From contig NZ_STGD01000015.1 in the NCBI RefSeq assembly GCF_005222755.1, forward strand, positions 1-64,000: DNA of 64,000 bases, read 5' to 3'. Source of the DNA: Roseomonas sp. HF4. GTDB lineage: Bacteria > Pseudomonadota > Alphaproteobacteria > Acetobacterales > Acetobacteraceae. The notes below the pieces were generated by a model. That model saw only the letters and a program-made list of their open reading frames with translations. It did no database searches and was not told the origin of the DNA. The translations under genes were made by a program, and so were the position numbers. Every line of letters starts with the position of its first letter. The first letter of the stretch is position 1. Positions 37,243 through 46,358 of this stretch are shown here, in pieces.

Positions 37243-38376
37243 TCACTCGGTCCCAGTGCTTCCCGGCGGGGGCGTTGCCATGGAGAGCCGGAAGACGGTG
37301 CGTCCCGGGCGGCTGTCGCATTCGATCAGCCCGCCCTGGTCGGCCACCAGCTTCGCGACGAGCGCGAGGCCGAGCCCCTGTCCCCCCCGCTTGGTGCTGA
37401 CGAAGGGTTCAAAAAGCGTGCCGCGCACTTCCTCGGCGATGCCGGTGCCGTTGTCCCGCACGCTGATCTGCAGCGGCAGGTGCACACGTTCGGCCGAACC
37501 TGGCACTGCGATGCGCACGCCGTGATGATAGGCGGTGGCCAGGACGATCTCGCCGCCAACGGGATCGACAGCCTCTGCCGCATTCTTCACCAGGTTGAGC
37601 AGAATCTGCACAAGCAGGTCCCGGTTGCCCCAGACCGGCGGCAGGGAGGGGTCGTAGTCCTCCACCAGCCGCAGGTGGGAGGCGAAGCCGGTGGCCGCGA
37701 TCCGCTTCACGTGGTCCAGCACCTGGTGGATGTTCACGGGGGCGAGGTCGACCGGCCGTTCCGAAAACATGTCGAAGCGATCGACCAGGCCGCGGATGCG
37801 GTCGGCCTCGTCCTGGATCAGGACGCAGAGCTCGCGGTCGCCTTCCTCCGCATTCTGCTCCAGCAGCTGCGCGGCGCCGCGGATGCCCGAGAGCGGGTTC
37901 TTGACCTCGTGCGCGAGCATCGCCGCCATTGCCGAGGCGCCGCGCGCCGCGCCGCGGAAATTGAGTTGCCGGTCCAGCATCTGCGCCGTCGAGCCGTCCT
38001 GCAGCGTCAGAACGACCGCGCCCGGCATCTCGGGCAGCGGCGCGGCGTGGACGCTGACGCCGCGGCGCGCCAGGCGCGGACTTTCCAGCATCAGGTCGTG
38101 GTCCGAGACGTTGCTGTTTTCCTGGCGGACCTGCGCGATGACGGCGAAGATCCGGCTGTCCGGCGGCAGCAGGTCATCGAGGCGCACCTGCGCGAGCGAG
38201 GCCGCCGAGGCGCCGAAAAACTGCTCGGCCGCGGCGTTGGCGCTGACGAAGCGGTTCTCCGCGTCCAGCACGACGATGGGCACGGCGATGGCGCCGAGGA
38301 TCGCCGCGGCGTCAGGCCCGTCCGGCCGCAGCAGGATCGCGCGCAGCGCCGCCCGGCCGGGAATGCCGCGACTCAC
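37243..38376 (-). CDS. ntrB: Nitrogen-regulation sensor kinase NtrB
   Basis: A 377-residue soluble kinase: N-terminal PAS (AILGAIAVPIVVLDAENRFV), HisKA with MAAMLAHEVKNPLSGIRGAA (His156) and HATPase (LLNLVKNAAEAVD, VRDNGTGIAEE, RGGQGLGLALVAK). It phosphorylates or dephosphorylates NtrC according to PII state. The start is GTG 38376, whose TGA-containing overlap (GTGA) ends the reading frame of the upstream tandem repeat. Start is thus coupled to translation through the repeat. Confidence 0.94.
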   Translation of the reverse strand: MSRGIPGRAALRAILLRPDGPDAAAILGAIAVPIVVLDAENRFVSANAAAEQFFGASAASLAQVRLDDLLPPDSRIFAVIAQVRQENSNVSDHDLMLESPRLARRGVSVHAAPLPEMPGAVVLTLQDGSTAQMLDRQLNFRGAARGASAMAAMLAHEVKNPLSGIRGAAQLLEQNAEEGDRELCVLIQDEADRIRGLVDRFDMFSERPVDLAPVNIHQVLDHVKRIAATGFASHLRLVEDYDPSLPPVWGNRDLLVQILLNLVKNAAEAVDPVGGEIVLATAYHHGVRIAVPGSAERVHLPLQISVRDNGTGIAEEVRGTLFEPFVSTKRGGQGLGLALVAKLVADQGGLIECDSRPGRTVFRLSMATPPPGSTGTE

Positions 38377-38690
38377 GCCGGCACGCGGCTCGCGCCGCGC
38401 CTCCGGTTCACGCGGCTCACGCCGCGCATCGCCACCACGCGGCTCACGCCGTGCTTCGCCACCACGCGGCTCACGCCGTGCTTCGCCACCACGCGGCTCA
38501 CGCCGTGCTTCGCCACCACGCGGCTCACGCCGTGCTTCGCCACCACGCGGCTCACGCCGTGCTTCGCCACCACGCGGCTCACGCCGTGCTTCGCCACCAC
38601 GCGGCTCACGCCGTGCTTCGCCACCACGCGGCTCACGCCGTGCTTCGCCACCACGCGGCTCACGCCGTGCTTCGCCACCACGCGGCTCAC
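38373..38690 (-). CDS. Possible repeat peptide ORF between dusB and ntrB
   Basis: A 105-codon frame made almost wholly of the nonapeptide VSRVVAKHG. It opens with GTG 38690-38688, which overlaps the dusB TGA, and closes with TGA 38375-38373, which overlaps the ntrB GTG. Because the unit is 27 bases, copy-number change keeps the frame. No Shine-Dalgarno was found, so expression would rely on coupling from dusB. It may have no protein function and merely carry ribosomes to ntrB. Confidence 0.3.
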   Translation of the reverse strand: MSRVVAKHGVSRVVAKHGVSRVVAKHGVSRVVAKHGVSRVVAKHGVSRVVAKHGVSRVVAKHGVSRVVAKHGVSRVVAKHGVSRVVAMRGVSRVNRRRGASRVPA

Positions 38691-38694
38691 GCCG
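38383..38694. repeat. 27-bp tandem repeat (minisatellite) at the dusB-ntrB junction
   Basis: On the plus strand the unit reads ACGCGGCTCACGCC then GTGCTTCGCCACC. Nine identical copies occupy 38437-38679. One variant copy lies at 38410-38436, a degraded one at 38383-38409, and the beginning of a last one at 38680-38694 that contains the dusB stop codon. On the minus strand each unit carries GTGAGCCGC, a near copy of the ntrB start GTGAGTCGC. The array therefore looks like repeated duplication of the dusB/ntrB start-stop junction. Confidence 0.97.
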
Positions 38695-39751
38695 CGATGC
38701 GGTCGTCCCCCGCCTCCCGGAACGCTTCGCGCACCGCCTCGACGCCGCGCTCGATCAGCGGGTCGTAGAAGGCGTGGACGAGGTCGGTCACGGCCTCGGG
38801 CGTCTCGCAGCGGTTGACCTCGACCCGGAACTCGGCCGAGCCCGGCAGCCCCTTGGAATACCAGGCGACATGCTTGCGGGCGAGCCGCACGCCCGTCCCC
38901 CGCCCATGGTGCAGCAGCATGTCCTCGTAATGGCCCAGCAGGATGCGCTTCTGCTCCGCCAGGGACGGCTCGGCGGCCGTGGCGTCGCCCGCCAGCCGCG
39001 CCGCCACCACGGCCGGGAACCAGGGGCGCCCGTAGCAGCCGCGGCCGATCATCACGCCATCGGCGCCGGATCGCCGCAGCGCCTCCTCGGCATCCTCGAC
39101 GGTCACGATGTCGCCGTTCGCGATCACGGGGATGCGGACCGCCTCCTTCACCCCGCGGATGAAGTCCCAGTCGGCGCGGCCGGTGTAGAACATCTGGCGC
39201 GTGCGGCCGTGCACCGTGACCATGCGGATGCCGCATTCCTCGGCGATGCGCGCCAGGCGCGGGGCGTTCAGGCTGCCGTGGTCCCAGCCCATGCGCATCT
39301 TCAGCGTCACGGGCACCGAGACGGCGCGGACGGTCGCCTCCAGGATGCGCGCGGCCGCGATCTCGTCGCGCATCAGCGCCGAGCCGGCGCTCTGCCCGAC
39401 CGCCACCTTCTTGACCGGGCAGCCGAAATTGATGTCCACGACCGCGGCGCCGCGATCGACCACAAGACGCGCCGCCTCGGCCATCGTGGCCGGGTCGCAC
39501 CCGGCCAGCTGCACCGAGGCCGGGCCGCCGAAGCCGTCCACCTCGGCCATCTTCAGGGTCGCACTGTTGGTCCGGACCATGGCCTGGGACGCGATCATCT
39601 CGCTGACCACCATCGGCGCGCCGAGCGCGCGGGACAGGCGCCGGAACGGCAGGTCGGTGACGCCCGACATGGGCGCCAGGATGACGGGCATCGCGATGAC
39701 CGGGCCGCCAAGATCGATCGGCGCCAGCCGGGGAGCGGATGGAATGCTCAT
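38687..39751 (-). CDS. dusB: tRNA-dihydrouridine synthase DusB
   Basis: A 354-residue flavoenzyme: [20 protein letters not shown] binds [23 protein letters not shown] holds the catalytic Cys, and [20 protein letters not shown] is the usual tRNA/FMN region. The family (NifR3) reduces uridine in tRNA D-loops and precedes ntrBC in alphaproteobacteria. ATG 39751 is selected since the family sequence starts there. Its stop TGA lies in the last copy of the tandem repeat. Confidence 0.94.
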   Translation of the reverse strand: MSIPSAPRLAPIDLGGPVIAMPVILAPMSGVTDLPFRRLSRALGAPMVVSEMIASQAMVRTNSATLKMAEVDGFGGPASVQLAGCDPATMAEAARLVVDRGAAVVDINFGCPVKKVAVGQSAGSALMRDEIAAARILEATVRAVSVPVTLKMRMGWDHGSLNAPRLARIAEECGIRMVTVHGRTRQMFYTGRADWDFIRGVKEAVRIPVIANGDIVTVEDAEEALRRSGADGVMIGRGCYGRPWFPAVVAARLAGDATAAEPSLAEQKRILLGHYEDMLLHHGRGTGVRLARKHVAWYSKGLPGSAEFRVEVNRCETPEAVTDLVHAFYDPLIERGVEAVREAFREAGDDRIAA

Positions 39752-39926
39752 GATTTGGGCTGGATAGGGCGTCGGCGGCCGCTTCGCAATGGAAACCCGG
39801 GGTGACTGCCGCATTCTTGTTCAGCGGGTGGCACCTCCGTCCCCGCACGACGCGCCCGGTCCGCCCGCAGCGCAGGGGCGCGCCGGCGCCCGCTTCGCCC
39901 TATGATGCGCTGAAGGAGGACCCGCC

Positions 39927-41102
39927 ATGACCACCGACCCCTGCATCATCGGCTGGGCGCACAGCCCCTTCGGCAAGCTCGAGGACTGCCCGGACCTCGA
40001 GACGCTCATGGCTCGCGTCGCCCGCGCCGCCATCGAGGATGCCGGCGTCGCGCCCGAGGAGATTGACGCCGGCTTCGTCGGCGTCTTCGGGGAAGGCTTC
40101 ACGCCGCAGGGCTTCCCCTCCTCCCTCGTGCTGCAATCGCTGCCGGAACTCCGCTTCCGCCCGATCACGCGCTACGAGAATGCCTGTGCCACCGGCTCGG
40201 CCGCGATCCACGCGGCACGGGACTTCCTGACCGCCGGGCGCGGCCGCCTGGCGCTCGTGGTCGGCGCCGAGAAGATGACCGCGACGCCCGGGCCCAAGGT
40301 CGGCGACATCCTGCTGACCGCGTCCTACCGGCGGACGGAACAGGACATCGAGGGCGGCTTCGCCGGCGTCTTCGGTCGCATCGCGGAAGCCTATTTCCAG
40401 AAGCACGGCGATCAGTCCGATGCGCTGGCCGCCATCGCGGCCAAGAACCACCGCAACGGCGTGGACAATCCCTGGGCGCAGATGCGCAAGGACCTCGGCT
40501 TCGCCTTCTGCCGCACGGAGAGCGAGAAGAACCCCTATGTCGCGCGCCCGCTGAAGCGCACCGACTGTTCCCTGGTCAGCGACGGCGCGGCCGCGCTGGT
40601 GCTCGCGGACGCCGAGACCGCCGCCGCCATGGCCAAGGCGGTCCGCTTCCGCGCGGCGGTGCAGGTGAACGACTTCCTGCCCATCGCCGCGCGCGACATC
40701 ACCCGCTTCGAGGGCGCGCGGGAGGCCTGGGCGCGCGCCTACGAGGCGGCCGGCGTCACCGTCGCCGACCTGTCCTTCGCCGAGACGCATGACTGCTTCA
40801 CCGTGGCGGAGCTCATCGAATACGAGGCGATGGGCCTGGCACCCGAAGGCCAGGGCGCGCGCGCCGCGTTGGAAGGCTGGACGGCGGCGGACGGACGCCT
40901 GCCCGTCAACCGCTCGGGCGGGCTCAAGTCCAAGGGGCACCCGATCGGCGCGACCGGCGTCTCGATGCACGTGCTGGCGGCGATGCAGCTCACCGGTACG
41001 GCGGGGACGATGCAATTGCCGAAGGCCGATCTCGGCGGCGTGTTCAACATGGGCGGCGCCGCCGTCGCGAACTACGTCAGCATCCTGGAGCGCGCGCGCT
41101 GA
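39927..41102 (+). CDS. Thiolase-family acetyl-CoA acetyltransferase (SCP-x-like)
   Basis: A 391-residue thiolase-fold protein: ITRYENACATGSAAIHAARD near 81-100 carries the acylated Cys, VSDGAAALVLAD is the mid-domain hallmark, FAETHDCFTVAELIEYEAMG near 282-301 and GHPIGATGVSMH near 340 the catalytic His. This set fits the SCP2/SCPx thiolase branch, used in fatty-acid or sterol chain degradation rather than PHB synthesis. A perfect AAGGAGG lies eight bases before the ATG. It is divergent from dusB with 175 bases between. Confidence 0.85.
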   Translation: MTTDPCIIGWAHSPFGKLEDCPDLETLMARVARAAIEDAGVAPEEIDAGFVGVFGEGFTPQGFPSSLVLQSLPELRFRPITRYENACATGSAAIHAARDFLTAGRGRLALVVGAEKMTATPGPKVGDILLTASYRRTEQDIEGGFAGVFGRIAEAYFQKHGDQSDALAAIAAKNHRNGVDNPWAQMRKDLGFAFCRTESEKNPYVARPLKRTDCSLVSDGAAALVLADAETAAAMAKAVRFRAAVQVNDFLPIAARDITRFEGAREAWARAYEAAGVTVADLSFAETHDCFTVAELIEYEAMGLAPEGQGARAALEGWTAADGRLPVNRSGGLKSKGHPIGATGVSMHVLAAMQLTGTAGTMQLPKADLGGVFNMGGAAVANYVSILERAR

Positions 41103-41234
41103 CGGGGCTGCGCGAGCGCCGCGTGAATCCAGCGTCAAACCGATTTCTTTAAATTGTGCGAGTCGAATATCGCGCTTTAGTTGAGGGCTGCCGGCCGATC
41201 CGCGCCGGCGCCGCTCAACTTGCGGAGGCGCGCG

Positions 41235-42347
41235 ATGTCCGGCACCGGGTGGTTCGATCCCGATGGCAATCCCCGTCCCGGCAATGCGCCGACCCCGGGG
41301 GATGACAGCTTCGTCGGAACCGAAGGCGACGACATCCAGACCGGCGGCGAGAGCCCGATCATCAGCGCCGGCCTCGGCAACGACACCATGCGGGGCTTCG
41401 GCGGCACCGACCTGCTGTCCGGCGACGAGGGGGAGGACCTTCTCGACGGCGGCGCCGGGGACGACGAGCTCTACGGCGGCGCGGACAACGACACGCTGAT
41501 CGGCGACGCCGGCGACGATTTCCTCTCCGGCCGGGACGGCGACGACAAGATTTACGGCGGCGAGGGCAGCGACACCGTGGTGCTGGGCGGCACGCCCGGC
41601 GGCTATTCCTGGACACCCACGGCCGGTGGCTGGATCGTCACCGACCTCAACGTCAACGACGAGGACGACGGTACCGACTTCATCGCCTCCGACGTCGAGT
41701 GGATCCAGTACAACGCGTCGGGCGACATCCTGCCCACTCCCTGCTTCGCCGCCGGCACGCGGATCATGACCGCGCGGGGGGAGGTGCCGGTCGAGATGCT
41801 GCGCGTGGGGGACCTGGCCGTGACCCTCGGCCTCCGGGGGCCGTGGCTGCGTCCGGTGGAATGGATCGGCCATCGCCGCGTCGATTGCCGGCGGCACCCG
41901 CGGCCGGCCGCGGTGCAGCCCATACGGATCCGCGCCGGCAGCCTCGGCCCCGGCGTGCCGCACCGCGACCTGCTGGTCTCGCCGGACCACGCGCTCTACC
42001 TCGACGGCGCGCTGGTCCCGGCCGCCATGCTGGTCGACGGCACGGCGGCGGTGCGCGAGGTCGCGGCACGCGAAGTGCGCTACTTCCACGTCGAGCTCGA
42101 CCAGCATGACGTGCTGCTGGCCGAGGGGGCGCCGGCGGAATCCTGGCTCGACTGCGGCAACCGGGACCAGTTCTCCAATGGCGGGCTGGTGGCCCGGCTC
42201 CATCCGGACTTCGCCGCCCCGCGCGGCGCCGCGGCTTGCGCCGAGCTGGTCACCGGCGGGCCGCGGCTCGCGCGGATCCTGGCCGCCATCGCTGCCCGCC
42301 GGGGCGACGGCGGCGGCGGCCCTGGCGGCCTGAAGCAGGCCGGGTAG
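41235..42347 (+). CDS. RTX-type repeat protein with Hint_2 domain
   Basis: A 370-residue protein. Residues 20-120 contain calcium-binding RTX nonapeptides (GGAGDDELYGGADNDTLIGD, DGDDKIYGGEGSD). A Hint_2 domain follows, beginning at CFAAGTRIMTARGEVPVEML near 173, with LLVSPDHALYLDGALVPAAM near 250-270. Such proteins are widespread in Acetobacteraceae and Rhodobacterales and thought to be secreted by type I systems, with Cys-dependent self-processing. No transporter gene is adjacent. ATG 41235 has GGAGG upstream. Confidence 0.83.
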   Translation: MSGTGWFDPDGNPRPGNAPTPGDDSFVGTEGDDIQTGGESPIISAGLGNDTMRGFGGTDLLSGDEGEDLLDGGAGDDELYGGADNDTLIGDAGDDFLSGRDGDDKIYGGEGSDTVVLGGTPGGYSWTPTAGGWIVTDLNVNDEDDGTDFIASDVEWIQYNASGDILPTPCFAAGTRIMTARGEVPVEMLRVGDLAVTLGLRGPWLRPVEWIGHRRVDCRRHPRPAAVQPIRIRAGSLGPGVPHRDLLVSPDHALYLDGALVPAAMLVDGTAAVREVAAREVRYFHVELDQHDVLLAEGAPAESWLDCGNRDQFSNGGLVARLHPDFAAPRGAAACAELVTGGPRLARILAAIAARRGDGGGGPGGLKQAG

Positions 42348-42445
42348 GCTCACGCGATCCGTGGCACGCAACCTGCATCATGCGCTGTGTCAGACAGCGG
42401 GATCCTCCCGGGCCTGGCAGCTTAGCCTTCCTCAACCTTGCCTCG

Positions 42446-42475
42446 GGGCCATCCACACGGATGGCCCTTCTTTTT
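42446..42475 (+). terminator. Intrinsic terminator after the RTX-Hint gene
   Basis: A perfect nine-base stem GGGCCATCC / GGATGGCCC with loop ACAC is followed by TTCTTTTTG. It stands about 100 bases after the Hint-gene stop and 174 before the GGDEF-EAL start. It could also end a small RNA from 42350-42475, for which there is no other sign. The rest of the 301-base gap shows nothing else. Confidence 0.85.
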
Positions 42476-42648
42476 GTCCTCATCGATTCGCAGAATGCGA
42501 AGCGAGGCGCGACGCCGAACGCGAACCACCCTGTGCGGCACTGTCCATCCTTTTTTCATCTCCGCGTGCGCAGGTTGAGATTGCGGGCGCGCCGGACGAA
42601 CCAGGCCATGCGCCGCCCGCGCTAGTCAGGGAAGGCAGGCAGGGCGCG

Positions 42649-44319
42649 ATGGACGGGATGGCGGAAGCCGGCGCCGCGGAAGCCGCGCGGAAGGGCACTC
42701 CAGGGGCCGGCGCCTCCGCGGCCGCGGCCGAGGCGGTGCTGAGCTTCGACGCCGGCCTTCGCGTCGGCATCGTGTCCGGTGGTGCGGCGGCGCTGCTCGG
42801 CCTTTCACGGGCGACGCCCGGGCTGCGTTCCCTGACCGAATTGCTGGAGGCGAGCCCGCGCCTCGACCGCGCGGCGGTGGCGGCGCTGACCGCCGCCTGC
42901 CACGCCGCGGCCCTCGGCATTCAGGACGGCACGGCGGGCCTGCGCTTCACCGGCGCACCGGGGCTCTGCTTCCGCATCAACCCCGCCTCCGCCGTCGGCT
43001 GGCTGATCGAGGTCGCGGCGGACCGCAGCCTGCCCGGCGGCGGCGGCGCCGACCCGCTGACGGGCCTGGCCGACCGCCCGATGTTCGAGGCCCGCCTCGC
43101 CGCGGCCCTCGACCGGCCGTCCCGGCGCGTCGGCGGCTGTGCCGTGCTGCTCTGCGAACTCGAAGGCATCCGCGCCGTCAACAACATGCTCGGCCACGCG
43201 ATCGGGGAGGACCTGCTGCGCGCCGCCGCGCGGCGCCTCCAGGCCGCGGTCCGCGACGGCGACCTCGTGGCGCGGCTGGCGGGCGAGGAATTCGCCATCC
43301 TCCAGGGCAACGTCCCAGACGCAGCCCAGGCCGCGGCGCTGGCCGGACGGCTCGTGGACCTGCTCGGCCGGCCCTACATCATCTCGGGCGAGACCGTCGT
43401 CGTGACGCCGCGCGTCGGCACCGCGATAGCGCCCGCCGACGGCGCTGATGCGGCGCTGCTGCTGCGCCGCGCCGCCATGGCCCGGCACGAGACCCCGGCG
43501 GAGGGCAGCGGGTCCTGGCGCCGCTTCAGCCCCGAGATGGATGTCCGCTGGCGCGAGACCCGCGCGATCGAAGCCGCGCTCCGCCTGGCCGTCGCCGAGG
43601 ACCAGTTCGAACTCCACTACCAGCCCCAGGTCGCCCTGCCCGAAGGACGCCTGACGGGGTTCGAGGCGCTGATCCGCTGGCGCCACCCGCAGCGCGGCGT
43701 GCTGACCCCCGCCTGCTTCCTGCCGGTCGCCGAGCGCCTCGGCCTGATGCGCCCGATCGGCGCCTGGGTGCTGCGCGAGGCCTGCCGCGCCGCCGCCGGC
43801 TGGGGCGGCGGGCTGCGCGTCGCGGTCAACATCGCCCCCTCGCAGTTCGAGGACGGCAGGCTGGCCGAGGCGGTCGGGGAGGCCCTGGCCGCCAGCGGCC
43901 TCGATCCTGGCGCGCTCGAACTCGAGGTGACCGAGACCGTGCTGCTGGCCAGCGGGGATTCCGCGCTGGGCCAGTTGCTGGCGCTGCGCCGGCTCGGGGT
44001 CGGCATCGCCATGGACGATTTCGGCACGGGCCATTCCTCCCTGACGCAACTCAGGGTCTTTCCCTTCGACCGCATCAAGATCGACCGCTCCTTCGTGACC
44101 GACCTGCCCTCGGGCGGCGATGCGGCCGCCATCGTGCGGGCGGTGACGGGTCTGGGCCGCAGCCTCGGCATCGCCGTGACGGCCGAGGGCGTGGAGACCG
44201 AGGCGCAGCTGCAGGAACTGCTGAAGGAGGGCTGCGACGCCGCGCAGGGCTACCTGTTCGGTCGCCCGATGCCCGGCGCGGCGCTGGCGGAGATGATCGC
44301 CGGGCTCGAAGCGGCCTGA
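42649..44319 (+). CDS. GGDEF-EAL protein, probable c-di-GMP phosphodiesterase
   Basis: A 556-residue protein: about 130 residues of N-terminal domain without clear family (perhaps PAS-like), then GGDEF (near 140-295) and EAL (near 315-556). The GGDEF half is degraded: its active-site loop reads AGEEF and the usual DxDxFK has become CELEGIR. The EAL half has the catalytic set: FEALIRWRHP, NIAPSQFED, LELEVTET, AMDDFGTGHSS, IKIDRSFV and VTAEGVETE. Hydrolysis of c-di-GMP is therefore more likely than synthesis. No membrane segment is seen. It converges with the HD-GYP gene 17 bases away. Confidence 0.88.
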   Translation: MDGMAEAGAAEAARKGTPGAGASAAAAEAVLSFDAGLRVGIVSGGAAALLGLSRATPGLRSLTELLEASPRLDRAAVAALTAACHAAALGIQDGTAGLRFTGAPGLCFRINPASAVGWLIEVAADRSLPGGGGADPLTGLADRPMFEARLAAALDRPSRRVGGCAVLLCELEGIRAVNNMLGHAIGEDLLRAAARRLQAAVRDGDLVARLAGEEFAILQGNVPDAAQAAALAGRLVDLLGRPYIISGETVVVTPRVGTAIAPADGADAALLLRRAAMARHETPAEGSGSWRRFSPEMDVRWRETRAIEAALRLAVAEDQFELHYQPQVALPEGRLTGFEALIRWRHPQRGVLTPACFLPVAERLGLMRPIGAWVLREACRAAAGWGGGLRVAVNIAPSQFEDGRLAEAVGEALAASGLDPGALELEVTETVLLASGDSALGQLLALRRLGVGIAMDDFGTGHSSLTQLRVFPFDRIKIDRSFVTDLPSGGDAAAIVRAVTGLGRSLGIAVTAEGVETEAQLQELLKEGCDAAQGYLFGRPMPGAALAEMIAGLEAA

Positions 44320-44336
44320 GGCCCTGCGGCCTGGCG

Positions 44337-45002
44337 TCAGCGCGGCATGGTCGCGAGCAGCGGCGCCACGCGCGCCAGCGCGCGCAGGACCGCCGGGTCG
44401 AACTGCCCGGGCGACATGCGTTCGTCGCCTTCCGCAAGCCGCGCCAGCGCCTCCTCGTGCAACTGCGCCTCCTTGTAGGCACGCTCCGAGCGCAGCGCGT
44501 CGTAGACATCCGCCACGGCCACGATGCGCGCCGCGAGCGGCACCGCCTCCCCCGCCAGACCGGCCGGATAGCCGCTGCCGTCCCAGCGCTCATGGTGGCC
44601 GAGCGCCACGACGGCGCCGAGCCTGAGCCACGGCGCGGCGCCATTCGCCAGGATGCCGGCACCGAGGGTGGTATGGCTTTCCATCACCCGCCGCGCACCC
44701 CGGCCGAGCGTACGCGCGCGGCCAAGCACGCCTGGGGGAAGCAGGGCCTTGCCGACATCGTGCAATGCAGCGGCCCGCTCGAGTACCGCCCGATCCTGCC
44801 GCGGGAGGCCGAGCGCCCCACCCAGCAGACCGGCGATGCGCCCGACGCGAAAGGGATGATCCGGCCCCTCCGGATCGGTCGCGATGGCCTGCCGCGCGAA
44901 GGCTTCCAGCGCCGCGTCATGATAGGCGTCGGGCTCGAGGGGCCCTGGCGAGGCCGCCGAGCCGCGTTGCGCGACGGGGCGAATTCTTGAAATGCGAGAC
45001 AT
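44337..45002 (-). CDS. HD-GYP domain protein, c-di-GMP phosphodiesterase-type
   Basis: A 221-residue stand-alone HD-GYP: HPFRVGRIAGLLGGALGL, AALHDVGKALLPPGVL (HD pair and Lys), ESHTTLGAGIL, and HHERWDGSGYPAGLAGEAVP, the signature GYP loop. No sensory domain is attached. HD-GYP proteins hydrolyse c-di-GMP to GMP using a bi- or tri-metal site. The first ATG of the chosen frame is at 45002; 45029 is also possible. A perfect hairpin lies just upstream. Confidence 0.87.
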   Translation of the reverse strand: MSRISRIRPVAQRGSAASPGPLEPDAYHDAALEAFARQAIATDPEGPDHPFRVGRIAGLLGGALGLPRQDRAVLERAAALHDVGKALLPPGVLGRARTLGRGARRVMESHTTLGAGILANGAAPWLRLGAVVALGHHERWDGSGYPAGLAGEAVPLAARIVAVADVYDALRSERAYKEAQLHEEALARLAEGDERMSPGQFDPAVLRALARVAPLLATMPR

Positions 45003-45005
45003 GAT

Positions 45006-45024
45006 CCCGGCCTGACGAGCCGGG
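45006..45024. promoter_or_regulatory. Hairpin in the HD-GYP leader
   Basis: CCCGGC-CTGACGA-GCCGGG forms a six-base all-GC stem with a seven-base loop, four bases from ATG 45002 and just after ATG 45029. If 45002 is the start, the stem would cover the ribosome-binding region and could lower translation. It could instead be chance in GC-rich DNA. Confidence 0.35.
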
Positions 45025-45070
45025 ACCATAACGCGGGACGCCCTGTCTTTTCGCCCGATACGGCGCGGGG

Positions 45071-46237
45071 TCACGCCATAGTGAAGGCGGCGTCCGGCGG
45101 CAGCAGCACAACCGCGGCGGCCTGCGCCGCGATCCCCTCCCCGCGCCCCGGGAAGCCGAGCCGCTCGGTCGTCGTCGCCTTGACCGAGACGGCGCCGAGG
45201 CCGACGCCGAGCAGGTCGGCGAGGCGCGTGCGCATCGCCTCGGCATGCGGCGCGATCTTCGGGCGCTCGCAGATCAGCGTCACGTCCGCATTGGCGAGCA
45301 CGCCGCCGCGCGCCGCGATCCGCGTCGCCGCATGGCGCAGGAAGCGGGCGCTGTCGGCGTCCTTCCACTCGGCCTCGGAGGGCGGGAACCAGCGCCCGAT
45401 GTCGCCTTCCGCCAGCGCGCCGTAGATCGCGTCGCAGAGGGCGTGGATGCCGACATCGGCATCGGAATGTCCCGAAAGGCCAAGCGGATGCGGCACGGTC
45501 ACGCCACACAGGATGAGCGGCCTGCCCGCGACCAGGCGATGCACGTCGAAGCCCGTGCCCATGCGCGGGACCAGGCGGGCGGCGAGATGGGCTTCCACGC
45601 GGGCGAGGTCCTCGGGCCAGGTGATCTTCACGTTGCTCTCGGCGCCCGGCACCAGGGCCACGGGCAGGCCCGCCGCCTCCAGCAGGGCGGCGTCGTCCGT
45701 CGCGCCGCCATCGCCGCCGCGATGGGCCGCGGCCAGGGTCTCGAAGCGGAAGGCCTGCGGGGTCTGGGCGCGGAACAGGCCGTCCCGCGGCACCGTCTCC
45801 TGCACCCGCCCTGCAGCGCCGCGCTTCAGGGTGTCGGCGACGGGCTGGGCGGGGATGGCGCCGGGCGCCCCGTCCAGTGCCGCGAGAAGCGCGGCGATCG
45901 TCCCCGGCGGGATGACCGGGCGCGCCGCGTCATGCACCAGCACCACCGCGGGCGGGTCCGCCGCCAGGGCGGCGAGGCCGGCGCGGACGCTCCCGGCGCG
46001 CGTCGCGCCGCCGGGGACGGGCGGTCGGGCGGGCAGGCCGGCCAGCAGGGCGGCGACGCGCGCTTCCTCCCCGGCCGCCACCACCGGCTGGATGGCGTCG
46101 ACGAGGCCGCCCGACAGCAGGGCCTCCGCCGCATGGCGGATCACGGGGCGGCCGAGCAGCGGCAGGTACTGCTTCGGCTCGGGCGCCCCGAAACGCGTGC
46201 CGCTGCCGGCGGCCATGAGAAGTGCGACGATGCTCAT
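45071..46237 (-). CDS. ispDF: Bifunctional IspD/IspF isoprenoid enzyme
   Basis: A 388-residue fusion. The N-terminal 225 residues are IspD ([20 protein letters not shown] nucleotide motif; [20 protein letters not shown]), adding CMP to methylerythritol phosphate. The C-terminal 160 are IspF ([11 protein letters not shown] with metal-binding [37 protein letters not shown]), forming the cyclodiphosphate. The fused form is common in alphaproteobacteria. The MEP pathway supplies IPP/DMAPP, the source of undecaprenyl carrier. Confidence 0.95.
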   Translation of the reverse strand: MSIVALLMAAGSGTRFGAPEPKQYLPLLGRPVIRHAAEALLSGGLVDAIQPVVAAGEEARVAALLAGLPARPPVPGGATRAGSVRAGLAALAADPPAVVLVHDAARPVIPPGTIAALLAALDGAPGAIPAQPVADTLKRGAAGRVQETVPRDGLFRAQTPQAFRFETLAAAHRGGDGGATDDAALLEAAGLPVALVPGAESNVKITWPEDLARVEAHLAARLVPRMGTGFDVHRLVAGRPLILCGVTVPHPLGLSGHSDADVGIHALCDAIYGALAEGDIGRWFPPSEAEWKDADSARFLRHAATRIAARGGVLANADVTLICERPKIAPHAEAMRTRLADLLGVGLGAVSVKATTTERLGFPGRGEGIAAQAAAVVLLPPDAAFTMA

Positions 46238-46358
46238 GCGGGGCTTCTAGAGGAATATCCGAGCGGATGAAGCCGATGGAACGGATCTGCCGCGCCCGCC
46301 GGCATGCGATGCCGGGACGCCGGGCCCGAGTGCCCGTCGTGGCGGCGCTGCCCGCCCG

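Noticed and set aside
38383-38694. CRISPR array at the tandem repeat
   Set aside because: Units are contiguous without spacers and are in frame with coding sequence; no cas genes are present.
35311-38817. A 1168-codon plus-strand frame across ntrY, ntrC, ntrB and the repeat
   Set aside because: It is the antisense shadow of well-recognised minus-strand genes; high GC leaves few stops. No family similarity was seen.
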